From positions 51,077,154 to 51,141,153 of the forward strand of contig CM072887.1 in the NCBI GenBank assembly GCA_037013685.1: 64,000 nucleotides of DNA, read 5' to 3'. This stretch comes from Acridotheres tristis. Lineage: Eukaryota; Chordata; Aves; Passeriformes; Sturnidae. The notes beneath the pieces were generated by a model. It made no database searches, was not told the origin of the DNA, and saw nothing but the letters and a program-made list of their open reading frames with translations. The translations under genes and the position numbers were made by a program. This document shows, one piece after another, positions 1 through 11,713 of this stretch. The number at the start of each line of letters is the position of its first letter. Within the stretch, counting starts at the first letter, position 1.

Positions 1-2863
1 CTGAACTATCTGATGTCACAGCAAGACTTCTGTTGGGGATCCACTAACTTTAAGCTATTTTGGATGTTATTGCATACAACAACATCAGCACTTTCATAAC
101 TGCAATTTCTACATGCCCAAGTGTTCAAGACCCAGAGGAAAAATTAAACCTTGAACAGTACTGTCCATGGTGCACTTGAAATGGCAAGACTGTCAAGGAG
201 AAGTCACCAATTTGTATTTTAGGACAAAGTAAATAAAAATCCCCAGACATTTCAGATATGAAAACCTCACCCATCATATCTTCTTGTATTTTTACTTGTT
301 TGCTTGTTTAGTCCAAGAAGTGGAGTCCCTGGATACTTGATACAAGAATTGCACAAGAGAAAGGAAAGAGGAAAACCAAGTGCATGGGTAAAGCAAAGAC
401 ATCACTTACAAATTAACAAAAACCTGCCCCAAAAGAGAAATGTCTCTAATTTTGGCAAAAGTTGGTTTCAGTTATAACAAAAGGACACACGATTTAAATG
501 TGGGTGACTTCCACATGAAGCCTTTTTAGAAAGAAGAACTGTGCTCTCACACCCGCTCCCTCAGCTCACTCAAAACCACCCTTCCTTTGCTCTCCTACCT
601 GGCTGCTGCCATCAAAGGTGCAAGTGACTGATGGTTCCAGTCAAAGCAATTTGGTTCACTACTCCAGCAAATATGGCTGTTGACTCTCTCTTCCACCTAT
701 TTGGAAAACAAATATTAAATATTTTAATGACTGTGATCAATTCAGCCTGCTGTTTGATTTTATAACCTAACTGACTTTATGGTGTTGGCTACATCAATAC
801 ATGTAAGAACTTCAGAGATTGTCACAGTCCTTTTTGCTACCTTCAGAGCAATGTGGCACCAGCAATCAGTTGCTCTCCTGTGGTTTCCAACTTGCTGTGG
901 GCTAGAATATACATCAACTAATGCACAACAAAGTGAAAACAATAGACATACAAGGTCAGTAGGTGCATATAAATATCTATTTTCAGACATGATATATACA
1001 AAAAGCAGGGCAAACACAAAGTATGAAGTGTCTTTGTAGTATCTTTACATTTAGGCCTTGTCATTCCAAGTGTTCTGCCTAATTTCTGTCTAATTTTGAA
1101 AACATCATGCCCAAATACTAACTTAAGAGCACATAATTTTTACTTAAATGCAAATACTTTCCTGTTACTGAACCAGAGGAACGTGATTGTCTTTCATCTT
1201 GCTTCTTTCCTATTTAGCACTGTGCTTAAAAAGTGAGATCACATCTAGGAATTCCCTTTTCCTTACAATGCTAGTACGTTTTAGAAAGTAAGTTATTAGC
1301 ATACACTTTGAAAAACAGTCATAATCCTTACATTTCTCTTTACATGTGATGGCACTCTGAGAAGGACCACAAAGAAAGCACTTTCTGCATACAAAAGGCC
1401 TGCTGTAGGCACGTCTGCAGGAGTGTTTGTGCATCCGAGGCACAGAGCACCAGGAGATATGTTCATTAATGTGTTAGACACGTTCAACAGCCACAGGCTG
1501 CCCTGCTCACACCGTGCAGAGAGTGGGTTATTGAATACCCCTAACTGGGGCATAGAGACAAGGCACCAGGAACTGGAGGCTCAGATCTAATTTGTACACA
1601 GCAGAGCTGACTGAAACACCCATCTTGTTAATATTGAGGCAACAAACCTCCAGTGATCTTGTAGTGACAGTGTACTCCAAAGGGCCTGGCTGTTCTGATT
1701 TTACAAATACTGGTTTGAACACACAGACAACCACAGCATGCATTTTGCTCAGGGCATTTTCTTTCAGGCTTCCCTGCGTCCCTGAATACCCACGTGTGAG
1801 ATCTCAGGGGATGTGACAGGTAGGGAACAAGTGTGAGCATCCCAGGTGGATGTGCTCCTGCACAGAGCAGCACTCCAGGGGTGCACAGGGAAGTGCAGCT
1901 CATGTTGCCCCTTCTCCTCTTTTGCCCTGGCTGTGTCACTGGGCCCTGGCTGGCTACTGTCTCAGGTGATCAGGACACCACAGCAGAAGAAGGTATGTGC
2001 TCCTCAAGGGCTTACACAAGTCATGGTAAAGGATCATGGACAGAGGACTTGGACAGGCAAATCTCAAACTTAGCACACCTAACTTGCAGATTTGTGCCTG
2101 TGGCCTGACCATATCATACCCTGAAGCCAAAGCAAACTTCTCTCTGCTTCCAGCAGGGAAAGCCTGTCCTCTGTGGGGTGGGCAACATGTGGTGCTCCCA
2201 CTGCTAGCAGTGCACAGATGTGAGCTAGTGGAAACAGGGTGCCAAAAGCTGAAAGGTAAAGCAGGCCTGGAACAGGCTGTCAATAAATGCTGTTTTTCCT
2301 GCAGTGTTTTCTACCAGCAACAAAAACAAATAGCAAATGATAATGTGGTATTGGCCAACAATGTCAGCAGCAGTCTATACAGGCATCTGCATATATAAAA
2401 CAACATATGCAATGGCTGCAGCCCCTGGTGCTTTATCTATAGCTTTCTAGGAAATGATCTGGGTGTGAAGCCAGGAACCACTTTCGAACTTTTGAACAGA
2501 CAGGGCCCAATATGGTTTTAATCTGTTGGTGAAACCTTGGCACGGCTCTACTCAAGGGCAAAAGTCTGTATTTAGCAGAGCCAGCATTTCAATCACTACT
2601 TTTACAGTTGACCTGAAAAATGTTCCAGCCAAAAAAGCAAAGCAAGGCAATAAAGAAGTCATGAGTCCTTATTCTCCCATCCTTCAGAAGGACCTAGGGG
2701 TACTCTGGATTGTAGCATCCTCCCCCTGGTGTGGCATGGATATCTTCCAGTCCTAAAGCAGATCCCTCTGTACTTTCACAGGCTGAACTGGTTTTAGTGA
2801 TGCTGGCTACAATTGCACACAGTTATTTTTAATTAAAATGCATCATGAACCTGTTTATCCTCT
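1..2863. other. Unique non-coding sequence
   Basis: No repeat or gene was recognised here. The longest open frame is 120 codons (2036-2398, plus strand), and overlapping frames of similar length occur on the other strand. None has a recognisable domain, signal peptide or coding-like composition. GC is higher around 1400-2250, which explains the slightly longer chance frames. Confidence 0.6.
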
Positions 2864-2994
2864 CAGCAGTGGTTGAGTCACCATCCCTGGAGGTATTTAA
2901 AAGACATGCAGATGTGGCACTTGGGGACAAGGCTTAGTCTTGGCAGTGCTAGGTTAACAGCTGGACTTCCAACCTAAATGATTCTGTGATTCTA
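2864..2994 (+). mobile_element. CR1 LINE, 3' tail fragment
   Basis: This is the last ~130 bp of a CR1 non-LTR retrotransposon in forward orientation. The segment follows the CR1 tail line by line: a 'gtggttgagtcaccatccct' start, the 'ctggaggtatttaaaagaca' block, 'gatgtggcacttggggacaa', then the terminal 'attctgtgattcta' octamer-type repeat. CR1 elements integrate by target-primed reverse transcription and are usually 5' truncated, as here. The wording of the tail differs from the copies at 37-39 kb and 49.7 kb, so it belongs to another CR1 subfamily. It encodes no protein. Only the exact subfamily is uncertain. Confidence 0.9.
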
Positions 2995-4908
2995 TTTGGT
3001 CATACCTGGTCATGACTCTCCTAATCTCCTGCACTTGTTTGCCAGCTGTTGGGACTATGAATAGACAAGCTCATCAGAAGTGAAATGAGAGTATGAAAAT
3101 CACAGCATGTCTCACTGTTTGGAAGAGTTTTTTCAATTTGAACTTTGCCTCTCAAACGCTCTGGGAATAGCCTTTTACACAGGACTTGGAAACACAGGCA
3201 GAAGTGCTCTGATAATGACTCTTACACCATCTGCTTTTGAAAGAGTGTTAGCAGCCTTGACAACCTCTGTAATCATTTTCCAGTCATAAAACTACACCTT
3301 CAGTGGTGAAACAAAAATGTAACAGAGATATCAGCATCATCTGGCCATATTAATTAATGTCATGGATCAACAACAAAATCTTTTCTTTATATTACTTCTT
3401 GTTAAACTGACACTGTAAGGTCAGTTGAGGGTAGGGGGTTGACAGGGAGATTCCTGTGTACCTTCTAAAGCAAAAAAAAGGAGTCAGAATCTCATGTGTA
3501 TTTTAATCAGAAGCTAAAATTTTACTGCTAATTATTCAAAGATTCTGAAATAGTACAGTAAACAGGTGAAACTGCTTCAAGAGTACAAAGAGCAAATAAA
3601 GCCATGCCTGTGTTACTCCTTAACTGGTTTGCAGCAGATAGCATTCCAACACCTCTGTAACTTACCATGGTTTGGGAATTTACCTAAAGCCTCACTTTGA
3701 CCAGGTCTGCAAGGTATCGTTAAGTTGCAGCCAGGTTCCAAGATTATACAGAATAATTTGTACTAAATGTGGGTAGAAAAATGTGCATACTGCTGAAGTG
3801 CACCAACAAACAACTTGAATTCATGGCTGGTAACTCAAAACAGTGGGGCTATATGCAAATTTCCCACTCCAAACCATCTTGCATGAGTTCTCTCTTTATA
3901 GATGTTTTCTTACTTAATGCAATGAATTGACCATAAAAACTTCTGTACTGTAATATGTAGAAAATGTGAAACCAGTCAGAGTGGCTTTTCTAATATTTTA
4001 ATGTTTTAATTTTCTCATTTTTCTCTTTTTGCTCCTTTTCTCCTTCTAAAACACAAAAGGTCCACAGAACTCTATGAATTGTTGTCTGTAATGGGAGAAA
4101 TAAGAAGCCTAAATTTTGCTTGATTGCACCTATGATGCATTAAGTTCCAGACATCAATCTCAGTCGCAGCACTTTTTCTCCAAACAGGCAATATTTTACA
4201 GTTATCGCTCTCTAAACAAAAACCAATTTATTATACACACAATCTGATAGCTACTGCAGCTATGACTAGAAGCAAAAAACTCTTCTGACATGAGGGAGGT
4301 AAAACCAATGTCATACTTTAAATTGACTTCATATGATCAATGTGAGAAGACAATCATCTGTGAAATGATGTCCATGCCCTCATCAAATGCAATCACACCA
4401 TATGCAATTGAATTTGGAAAAAGTGGAAGAAAATTATTCCCATTAGTTTACTGGTGTTCTTAATGTGTTCACACAAATCATCTTTGAATAGATGAATTAA
4501 AACACTTAAAGCATCTCTATCTTTGCCCTCTTAATTCTAGGTCATTCTGGCAGCTCCTGGTACTGCAGAAATATGTTTTCCTACAACCAGTTTGATAAGA
4601 TTAACGGATCAAATCTTGAATTACTTCCAAAGTCAAAGGTATATAATATATTTTTTGAATCAAATGTCTCTATGCTGTAAATATTTTTGTCTTAATTATT
4701 AAAACAGCAAGAGATTTGAAGCCTGCTTTATTTTTCAGTATATATGCTTCTTTTGTTTTCCAAGATTTTTCCAACAGGAGTGTGATACCCCATTAAAATT
4801 TGTTTTTTACACAGCTTTTCTTCATTTTGGTATCCTGATAACACCATATTGCAGATCTCAATGCAAAGAGCACCAATAAATCTTCATAAAATTTCAGTTT
4901 GTTCAAAT

Positions 4909-5004
4909 TTGTACATGCATAAATTTATGTGCATACATATGTATTTATCTACATAAATATATGTATATACCCATGTGTGCATATTTATACATATTATATA
5001 AATA
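4909..5004. repeat. Degenerate ATAC/ATGT-rich low-complexity tract
   Basis: This is alternating purine-pyrimidine sequence built from 'catacatatgtat', 'ataaatatatgtatata' and 'atacatattatata' pieces. It is an imperfect simple repeat and not one clean unit. The 65-codon minus-strand frame over it (4884-5081) is rich in Tyr, Ile, Met and His only because of this composition. Confidence 0.6.
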
Positions 5005-7776
5005 AAAATTGTCATATTTACTAACACATGTGTGTTAGTGAAGCTGGTTTTATTGTCTCTTAGGCTCTGCAATGCAAACAAAATTTAACTAAAAGGAACA
5101 TTTCCTATGAACTTTGTTTATTTTACACACAGGTAATTCACTTTATTAAAACCAAGAACCAATTTTTTCTTGGGAGCCTCCCTATGTTATCTCCTCTATC
5201 TTCCGAGCTCAATCTGCACAGGAGCTTATTTTGCTGCTATGATTTTGGGTTACTTTTTTTCACTTCAGCCAGGAGCTAAATTAGCAAGAGCACATCCCCC
5301 TAAGTATAGGTCCGTAACCTCACTGCAAATAACGGTTCAGACACAGCCAGCTGAGACCAGCACCCTCACTAACCAGGCTTGATGCTTTTAGACAATGGTC
5401 AAGCTGACAATTGACACAGTGTCCTCAAACACACGTTGCTCAACCCATTTGCCTGGCCTGCTGCTGCCAAGAGGGCTGTTTGTGCAGGCAGCTGGCAGGA
5501 AGATGGGAGTACATCTGGCGATCCTCCGAGAGTAGGCAGGGAAAATGAAAACATCAGATCTCAGCCAAGCCCAAGATAGGATTCTAGGTAAAGCTCATGT
5601 TCTATGGGATCCAAACGTGCTCTTTGGCAAAACAGACTTTGGCAAAATCATCACGAGGAACCTCCCACACTGAGTGGCCTTGGCTTCCATTCTCTCTTTG
5701 AATGACTAACCTGCTGTGACACCCATGCATTGGGGAAAAGCAATGCAGCAAGGTGCACAATGAAGAAACTGAGGCAGAGGCACAAAATGGCCATTAAGCC
5801 TACCACTAAGCAGGCAGGCTACAATATGGCAGGTATCTCACTAGACCATGGCAATCACTTGAGCTGTCAAAACTATCTCCATCTCCATGGAGAGACCACT
5901 GCAGCATCAAGCCCATGGCAGAGTAATGGCCATAGTGCTGGACAATCTCAGCAGTAGGTGAAAGCTAACTTGTCCCTGAGAAGCTAGCAACTGGTCAGCC
6001 ATGCAGGATACCAGGAGGGAAGTGGGATGTCTGCAAGCAATAGAGTTTTGTCAGCAGGGAAAATAATCTAAGGACTTGGGGTCTGTTGACAGAGTTTTGG
6101 TTGTTACCTGCAAAATCTAAGCCAAGGTACCCTATAAAATAAAATTAAGAGCTCAGTGAGTCTGGTGTTAATTAAAAGTATAGACTTCAGTCAAGGCAGT
6201 CTGAATTTCGACCAGATAAACTGAGATCAGTCTCGGACAGTTGCAGAGACAGCTTGCACAGCACACACAGCTGTTGTTTCAGGTTGGCAGCCCCAGGGTA
6301 ATCACCACTGGCAGCTGAATCTTTGCCTTGAAAATCTGAACGGGCCACCAAACCATCTCTGAGCATACACTTTTACAGCACTTCTGCTGGACATCATGTG
6401 ACCTCTTTTCATGGAAACTACCTCATTATCTCTTGTTATTGCCACATCTAGAGAGGGACTGTTAAAGTGTCCTCTCTCCCAATCCCTCCACTTTGGTCCT
6501 TCAGGTCTTAAGTCTAACAAGACTTAAAGGCAGCGGTGAAGTCTTTGGTCCTCCTCAGTGAGGCAAGATCCCTCTGCACTGATGTCACTCCACTCTTGGG
6601 GTGTGCTCACTAAGTCAGTAATTTGTCATGAGCGTGGGCCCTATCCATACATGGCAGGCTGGAGGAGGAATGACCTCAAACTCCACTTCTAATCCAGGGG
6701 GCGTTGCCAAAGCACACTGTTTGAGTTTGATGCATGAAGTGCAGAGATATTTTCAGCTACTGAATCACACTTTTGGCTCCACAGCTAACTTGAACTTCTC
6801 CTTAGTTTTGCTTGCAATTTTTCGCATTTTGTGATCACCATTGACCCTCAGAAAAAGAAAAATAGGTGGTGTTTTAAAGAAAAAAAACATTCACAATCAT
6901 AAATGTGAAGGATTTTTTTAAAAAATCAATTTTATTTGAATAACTTCTATTTTATTCTCTTGCATGTGTGGAAGAGTGGAGTTAAACAAATTACTAATAG
7001 ATTATGGTGCATCACCAATGTCTGGCTTCTTTATTTCATGGTCTAAATATATGCTATTAAATGCTGCCAGTGAATGTTTTCTAATGATTTTCGTGTCCAA
7101 CACAAGAATGAAAGAGTCTGAAAAACAAGGCAGTGCAACAGCAGTTAGCTTGGACACAGCTGCACAAGAGCTCTTAGCTATATATCCCTATAGCTGAAGC
7201 AAAAATACTTTGCTATACTTGCCCCATGAAACCATATTCACTTGACCACAACTCACAACCATAATTTGAAACTGGTAGTAATGAAAAAGCAAAATGTCAT
7301 TTTACAATACAAAAGGCATATGTGTTAAGTGACTTATCCTGCCCGTTACAACTGCATCACCTCTCTGTCACTGTGGCCTGAGCCCACTCTCACTGATTAG
7401 GGAGGAAAGCTTCAGCAGAGAAATTATGCAACCTCATTTACAGCTAAACAAGTCATTTAAGCAGTCATCATTTAAGCAGTCACTTAATTCCATCTCTAAT
7501 CAGTAAAGTCAATTCAGCAAAGCAAAGCATGTGCTCAAGTCAAAAGTGAATAGGTAGTGTGCATCTTTTTGAGTATCAGTTTTTCACAGAGTGAGGATAT
7601 TGCATAAAACTTCCCTTGATTTCCTTTGGAGCTCATCAGGCTGGAAGAAGGTAGAATTCAGCTGTTAAATTGCCACTCATGCATGTAAAGTACTAGTCTT
7701 TTTAACTCATCCATAGATCAGTTAAGCAAAAACAAATTTTATAAAGGCCATGGGATATATCTTTGGAGTGGACAGA

Positions 7777-7812
7777 GATATAGATATATATATATATATG
7801 TACATATACATA
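7777..7812. repeat. (AT)n microsatellite
   Basis: A GATATAGATA lead-in is followed by eight uninterrupted AT units (7784-7799) and then a TGTACATATACATA tail. It is likely to vary in length between individuals. Confidence 0.8.
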
Positions 7813-10800
7813 CTACCCATGGATTGCAGGGACCACAGAGGCAGGAGTCAACACAAAAAAAATGAAGTAAGAAGCTATCTTAGGAAATTCTGTACATATA
7901 TTGCTGATGAGCCTCATTGAGACTTTTCACAGAGTGAATTTGGAGCTTTTCTTATCTACTGGAATAAAAGTGAAAAATAATGGGCATTTCGATTCTTCAT
8001 TTACCTTTTTCCTCATGTGGCAACAACGAAAGCATGGGGATAATAAACACACTACTTTGATAAGGAATGTGGTTCTTTCCTTGATGGACTGAAGTAACAG
8101 GGCAGCCTCTAACATCATCTGAAACCTATTATTTTCCTTTAAATTTCCTTCAGTCTTCGCAAGCAACATTAATCTAATAGAGACGACTTTCAGCCAAGCA
8201 CAGATCCCCAGGAGCATTCCTCGACTGCAGACTGCAGTGGGAAAGAAAAAGCCTGTTGCAAAGAGCAGGGCTGGAACCAGTCATGGGGAATTTATGCCCA
8301 GAAGCAGGCTGCACCATTTGGCTGCCTCTGCCCTCCTCCCCAGATGAAGGAGCCTTATCTACCTTGCAGATATCAGAATCAATTACAAATACCATGGGGC
8401 TGCCCTAAATTATGCTCGGCTGCCCGAGGCTGCTTTCTGCCAAGCTCCCAAGCGAGTCCCCATGGAAAAAGGCTGTGGGGAATGTGCTGAGGGCCAGGCT
8501 CTACCTGTTCTTCCGCTCCTCCAGCTGCTGTCAACACACTGACATGTTCTGTGCTTGAGATTGCAATCTGTCCCTGCCCCAAAGGTGCTGCCAACTGTAT
8601 AAATGTTTTCAGAAATTAAACAACTCCAGAAAAATACACATTATGCAAACATCTTCTCTCTTCCCAGATGACACAACATGGAGCACCGAGCACGAACAAA
8701 AATGGACCAAAGAAAGCACAAAGGCATTGTGGAAAAAAACTCCTTTAGCGAAGGGCTTCTCTGTTCTCTTTACAGCCATTAGGACAGTGATAATGCTGAA
8801 CTGGCTGGTCAGCCACAAAAATTGGATAAACTGAGACACAGAAGAGACACTTGAAAGCAAGGAAACAAACAGCAAAAATAAGTGAGACAACAGATGGAAA
8901 GCAGAAATGCAAAGTCTAAATTGCAGCTGTAATGCTGCTGGTAACAGACACATTTAAGAGTAGTTCAGTTTGCTTTCCACTTTTGGAGAGGAAAAGAGTT
9001 TTCTTATTAAAAAACCCCAGTTTGTTAGCTGAACTGCTGTGGGTTTTCCCCAGGTATTTCATGGGACAGGAAAATTATTTTTCTCCAAGCCTAGGAATGC
9101 AGAAACACTTCTAAGAAAGGGCAAAATTCTGACAACCCTCTGGTGGTGTGCTAGTACTGTTGGGAGGGGAAAGGAAGGTCACATCAATAAAATCTATAGC
9201 CACAAGTGAAAGAGCTGTGTTTTAGTTGCTGCTGGCTAGGGGTCAGTCCCTGGCAGTGTTCAGAGCTCTCCCATGGTAGCACAGCTTTCTTAGCCTTTCT
9301 CCTTTACTATCATGACCATTACAATTAGGCAGGAAAAAGGTAGTTATTGTTGTAGCAATGTTTTTGTAGGTTTATTTGTCAGCTTTTCTAGCAGGATTTT
9401 AGTATAGTTTTGATAACATGCAAGTATGGGAAAGAAGGATTTCCACATTGGCCAAAGAAACAGTTGTGGCAAGACTACCTATTTTTAACATGGTTTATTC
9501 CTAGCACTATTTCAGACACAGTATTTTCTCTCCCATCTGTTGACACAGTTGTTTTGTTTCTCTAAAGACACAGTTGTCTGTCTCTTGGAGAAAAAAAACG
9601 AACACCAACACCATGAATAGTTGCAGAGAAAAACATGAGACTGAAACCCAATCAAACAGTGATCTGGTCAAAAGGTAACACTGGCAAAGCTTTATGACTG
9701 CAATGTACAGCAATTCTTCAGATGCCTCTTAAAATTTACATCAGATATTTTAAGTGTAACTGTGAATCTTTAAAATTCAGATCTGGTATACTCAACAACT
9801 AACTAAGATGGTTTATTGATTTAAGGCGTATGACTGCAAAGCTGCTCTTGGAGCAATCTACCAGTCTTCTCAGGAGGAATGCAGACATAGAGCAAGGCGC
9901 AAACACTTTCTTTAATAAGGGAAGGAAAATGTAATGAGAGCACCAAGGGGAAAAACATAAACCCCAAAGGCTGATAAAAACTAAACTGGTAAAACAGGAC
10001 ATAACATTAAGCAATCCTTCTAACACTCAGGTTGCCAGGCTGTTTTCTCTGATTTTTAATGATAATTTTTTTGCCTTGCTGGACTGCTGGAGTTCATGGT
10101 TATGATCTCGCAGGCAATTTGAAAACCTTATCTCCTCTCAAAGGCATTTCAGGCAGCTTAAGAGCTGGTAAATGGAAGCAAATAAAACTGAAGCATGGCT
10201 AAGGTAGGACCTCTGCAGATCACTAAAGCACCTCTGTTCTTGTAGAACAGCCTATTTGCTGGAAAAGCTGCAATATGAAAACCTGATATATTAAAGGTCA
10301 AGACTCCAATACAGAGCAGACTCATCTGTATTGTGTTTTAATTTCTTTTTATGCCGAGAGGTGCCTAGGGTTCTGAAGAGGTGACAGAAAGATAAATCAT
10401 GCATGACAAACTGGAACAGAAGACAAGGCTGTATCCCGAATAGGATAGCTCTGCTGGTGCAGCTGTCCGAGCACACTGTACTCACAGTGTTCCCAGCACA
10501 GCCTTCATTCGTACCAGCAAAATTATGTTATTTGCTGGCACAGCTTTTTCCTGAGGTCCATCTTCCCTCATCCAACACACTAAAGGTTTGTTCTAAGTAT
10601 ATCCACAGTGAGAGATTTTGTGAGAGATCAAGTCAAGGATCATGCCTCTTTACACCTTTGGCCAAGACAGCAGAGATGGCAAAAATCTGTAAAACGGGCA
10701 TGCTCTTCATTGACTGGAGTTAGAAACCTTTGTATAGGCTTCAGTACTGGCTTCTGTCCCTGCTGGGAATCTTACCTCCTCATGCACTTTTGCAGAAATG

Positions 10801-11503
10801 CAGAGATAAAATGTCTCACCGCACATGCCCTTATCAGAAAGGTTATGGTATTTCCACAAGCAGAAGAAGTTTCCAGCACTGCCATGACTGACCCCAGCTC
10901 CTGCTCCACCCCCGTTCTGTAGAAGGCTCACCCACCTGGTCCTGCCCACACCAGTGAACCTGAGCCTGAGCTAAGCACCCTTCCCAGAGCCACGGGGAGG
11001 GGAAAGCACAGTGGGCTTGGTGCTGCTGCCTGCTGCAGGCACAGCCTTCTCCCAAGATGGAGAAGGGTGGACCATGATGTACAGAGACATGGGGGAAAAT
11101 TATGCCAAACCAAATGCCTGGTACTGTGTGGGCAGTTTAAGAAAACAACCAAATTCACCAAAGTGATGAAAACAACTGATTTAAGATGTATTTAAAAAAT
11201 AAGATTATTAGAAAGCTTTCAGGAGCTGTGTGAAAAGTTATTTTCCAGGTGTGCTATATGGCATGACCTACCGGTCGTAATCATTTAAGTGATTTAAGAT
11301 TTTATGATTGTTGTCTGTGATTTTCATAAGTGACTTTAATATGCCTTTGAAGAAATTAGGACCAGCAAAAGATCTGGCAACATACTCATACACAGTTTTC
11401 AGCCTGTTAAAAGAGCTTACCTGCTTACCTGCCTTTTGTTTGACAATGTCTACAGCTGCAGTCACTGGAAACCCAGTATTATCTAATTTTTTTAATAAAA
11501 CAT

Positions 11504-11713
11504 ATGGTACCTATTTCTGGAAGGCTGGACTTACTCCAGGCTACTATGGTTTCCATAGACAGGAAGCTTGAAGGTTTGGGATTAAAACAGCAGGAGGTTG
11601 AAAAGAAAATTGAGGACCTGGAAATAACAACTGATAGTCCTGACGCAATCATCACTGAGAACACTGCAGCTCTGAAAAATGTAATCAACAGCCTGGAGAA
11701 TAATCTCAGATAA
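11504..11713 (+). pseudogene. Coiled-coil-like coding relic, possibly LINE ORF1
   Basis: An open frame of 69 codons whose translation looks protein-like. A short N-terminal stretch is followed from about residue 16 by charged, leucine/isoleucine-spaced sequence such as IDRKLEGLGLKQQEVEKKIE (residues 18-37), then LKNVINSLENNLR before the stop. The heptad-like spacing of Ile/Leu/Val with alternating Glu/Lys resembles the coiled coil preceding the RNA-binding domain in ORF1 proteins of L1/Tx1-type LINEs, where 'LEN-R' motifs end the coil. An upstream stop lies three codons before the ATG (11495-11497), and a TAA follows directly, so nothing full-length survives. Downstream sequence to about 12.2 kb could not be assigned. 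It could instead be an exon of an unknown coiled-coil gene, or chance. Family assignment is inference. Confidence 0.3.

Larger units (their letters stand above)
2995..11260. other. Unique sequence with AT-rich simple tracts
   Basis: About 8 kb without a recognised gene or dispersed repeat. It holds AT-rich stretches near 4.6-5.0 kb and an (AT)n run at 7.78 kb, listed separately. A GC-richer patch lies at about 10.9-11.06 kb. Open frames reach only ~114 codons and overlap on opposite strands, as expected by chance. Confidence 0.55.
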
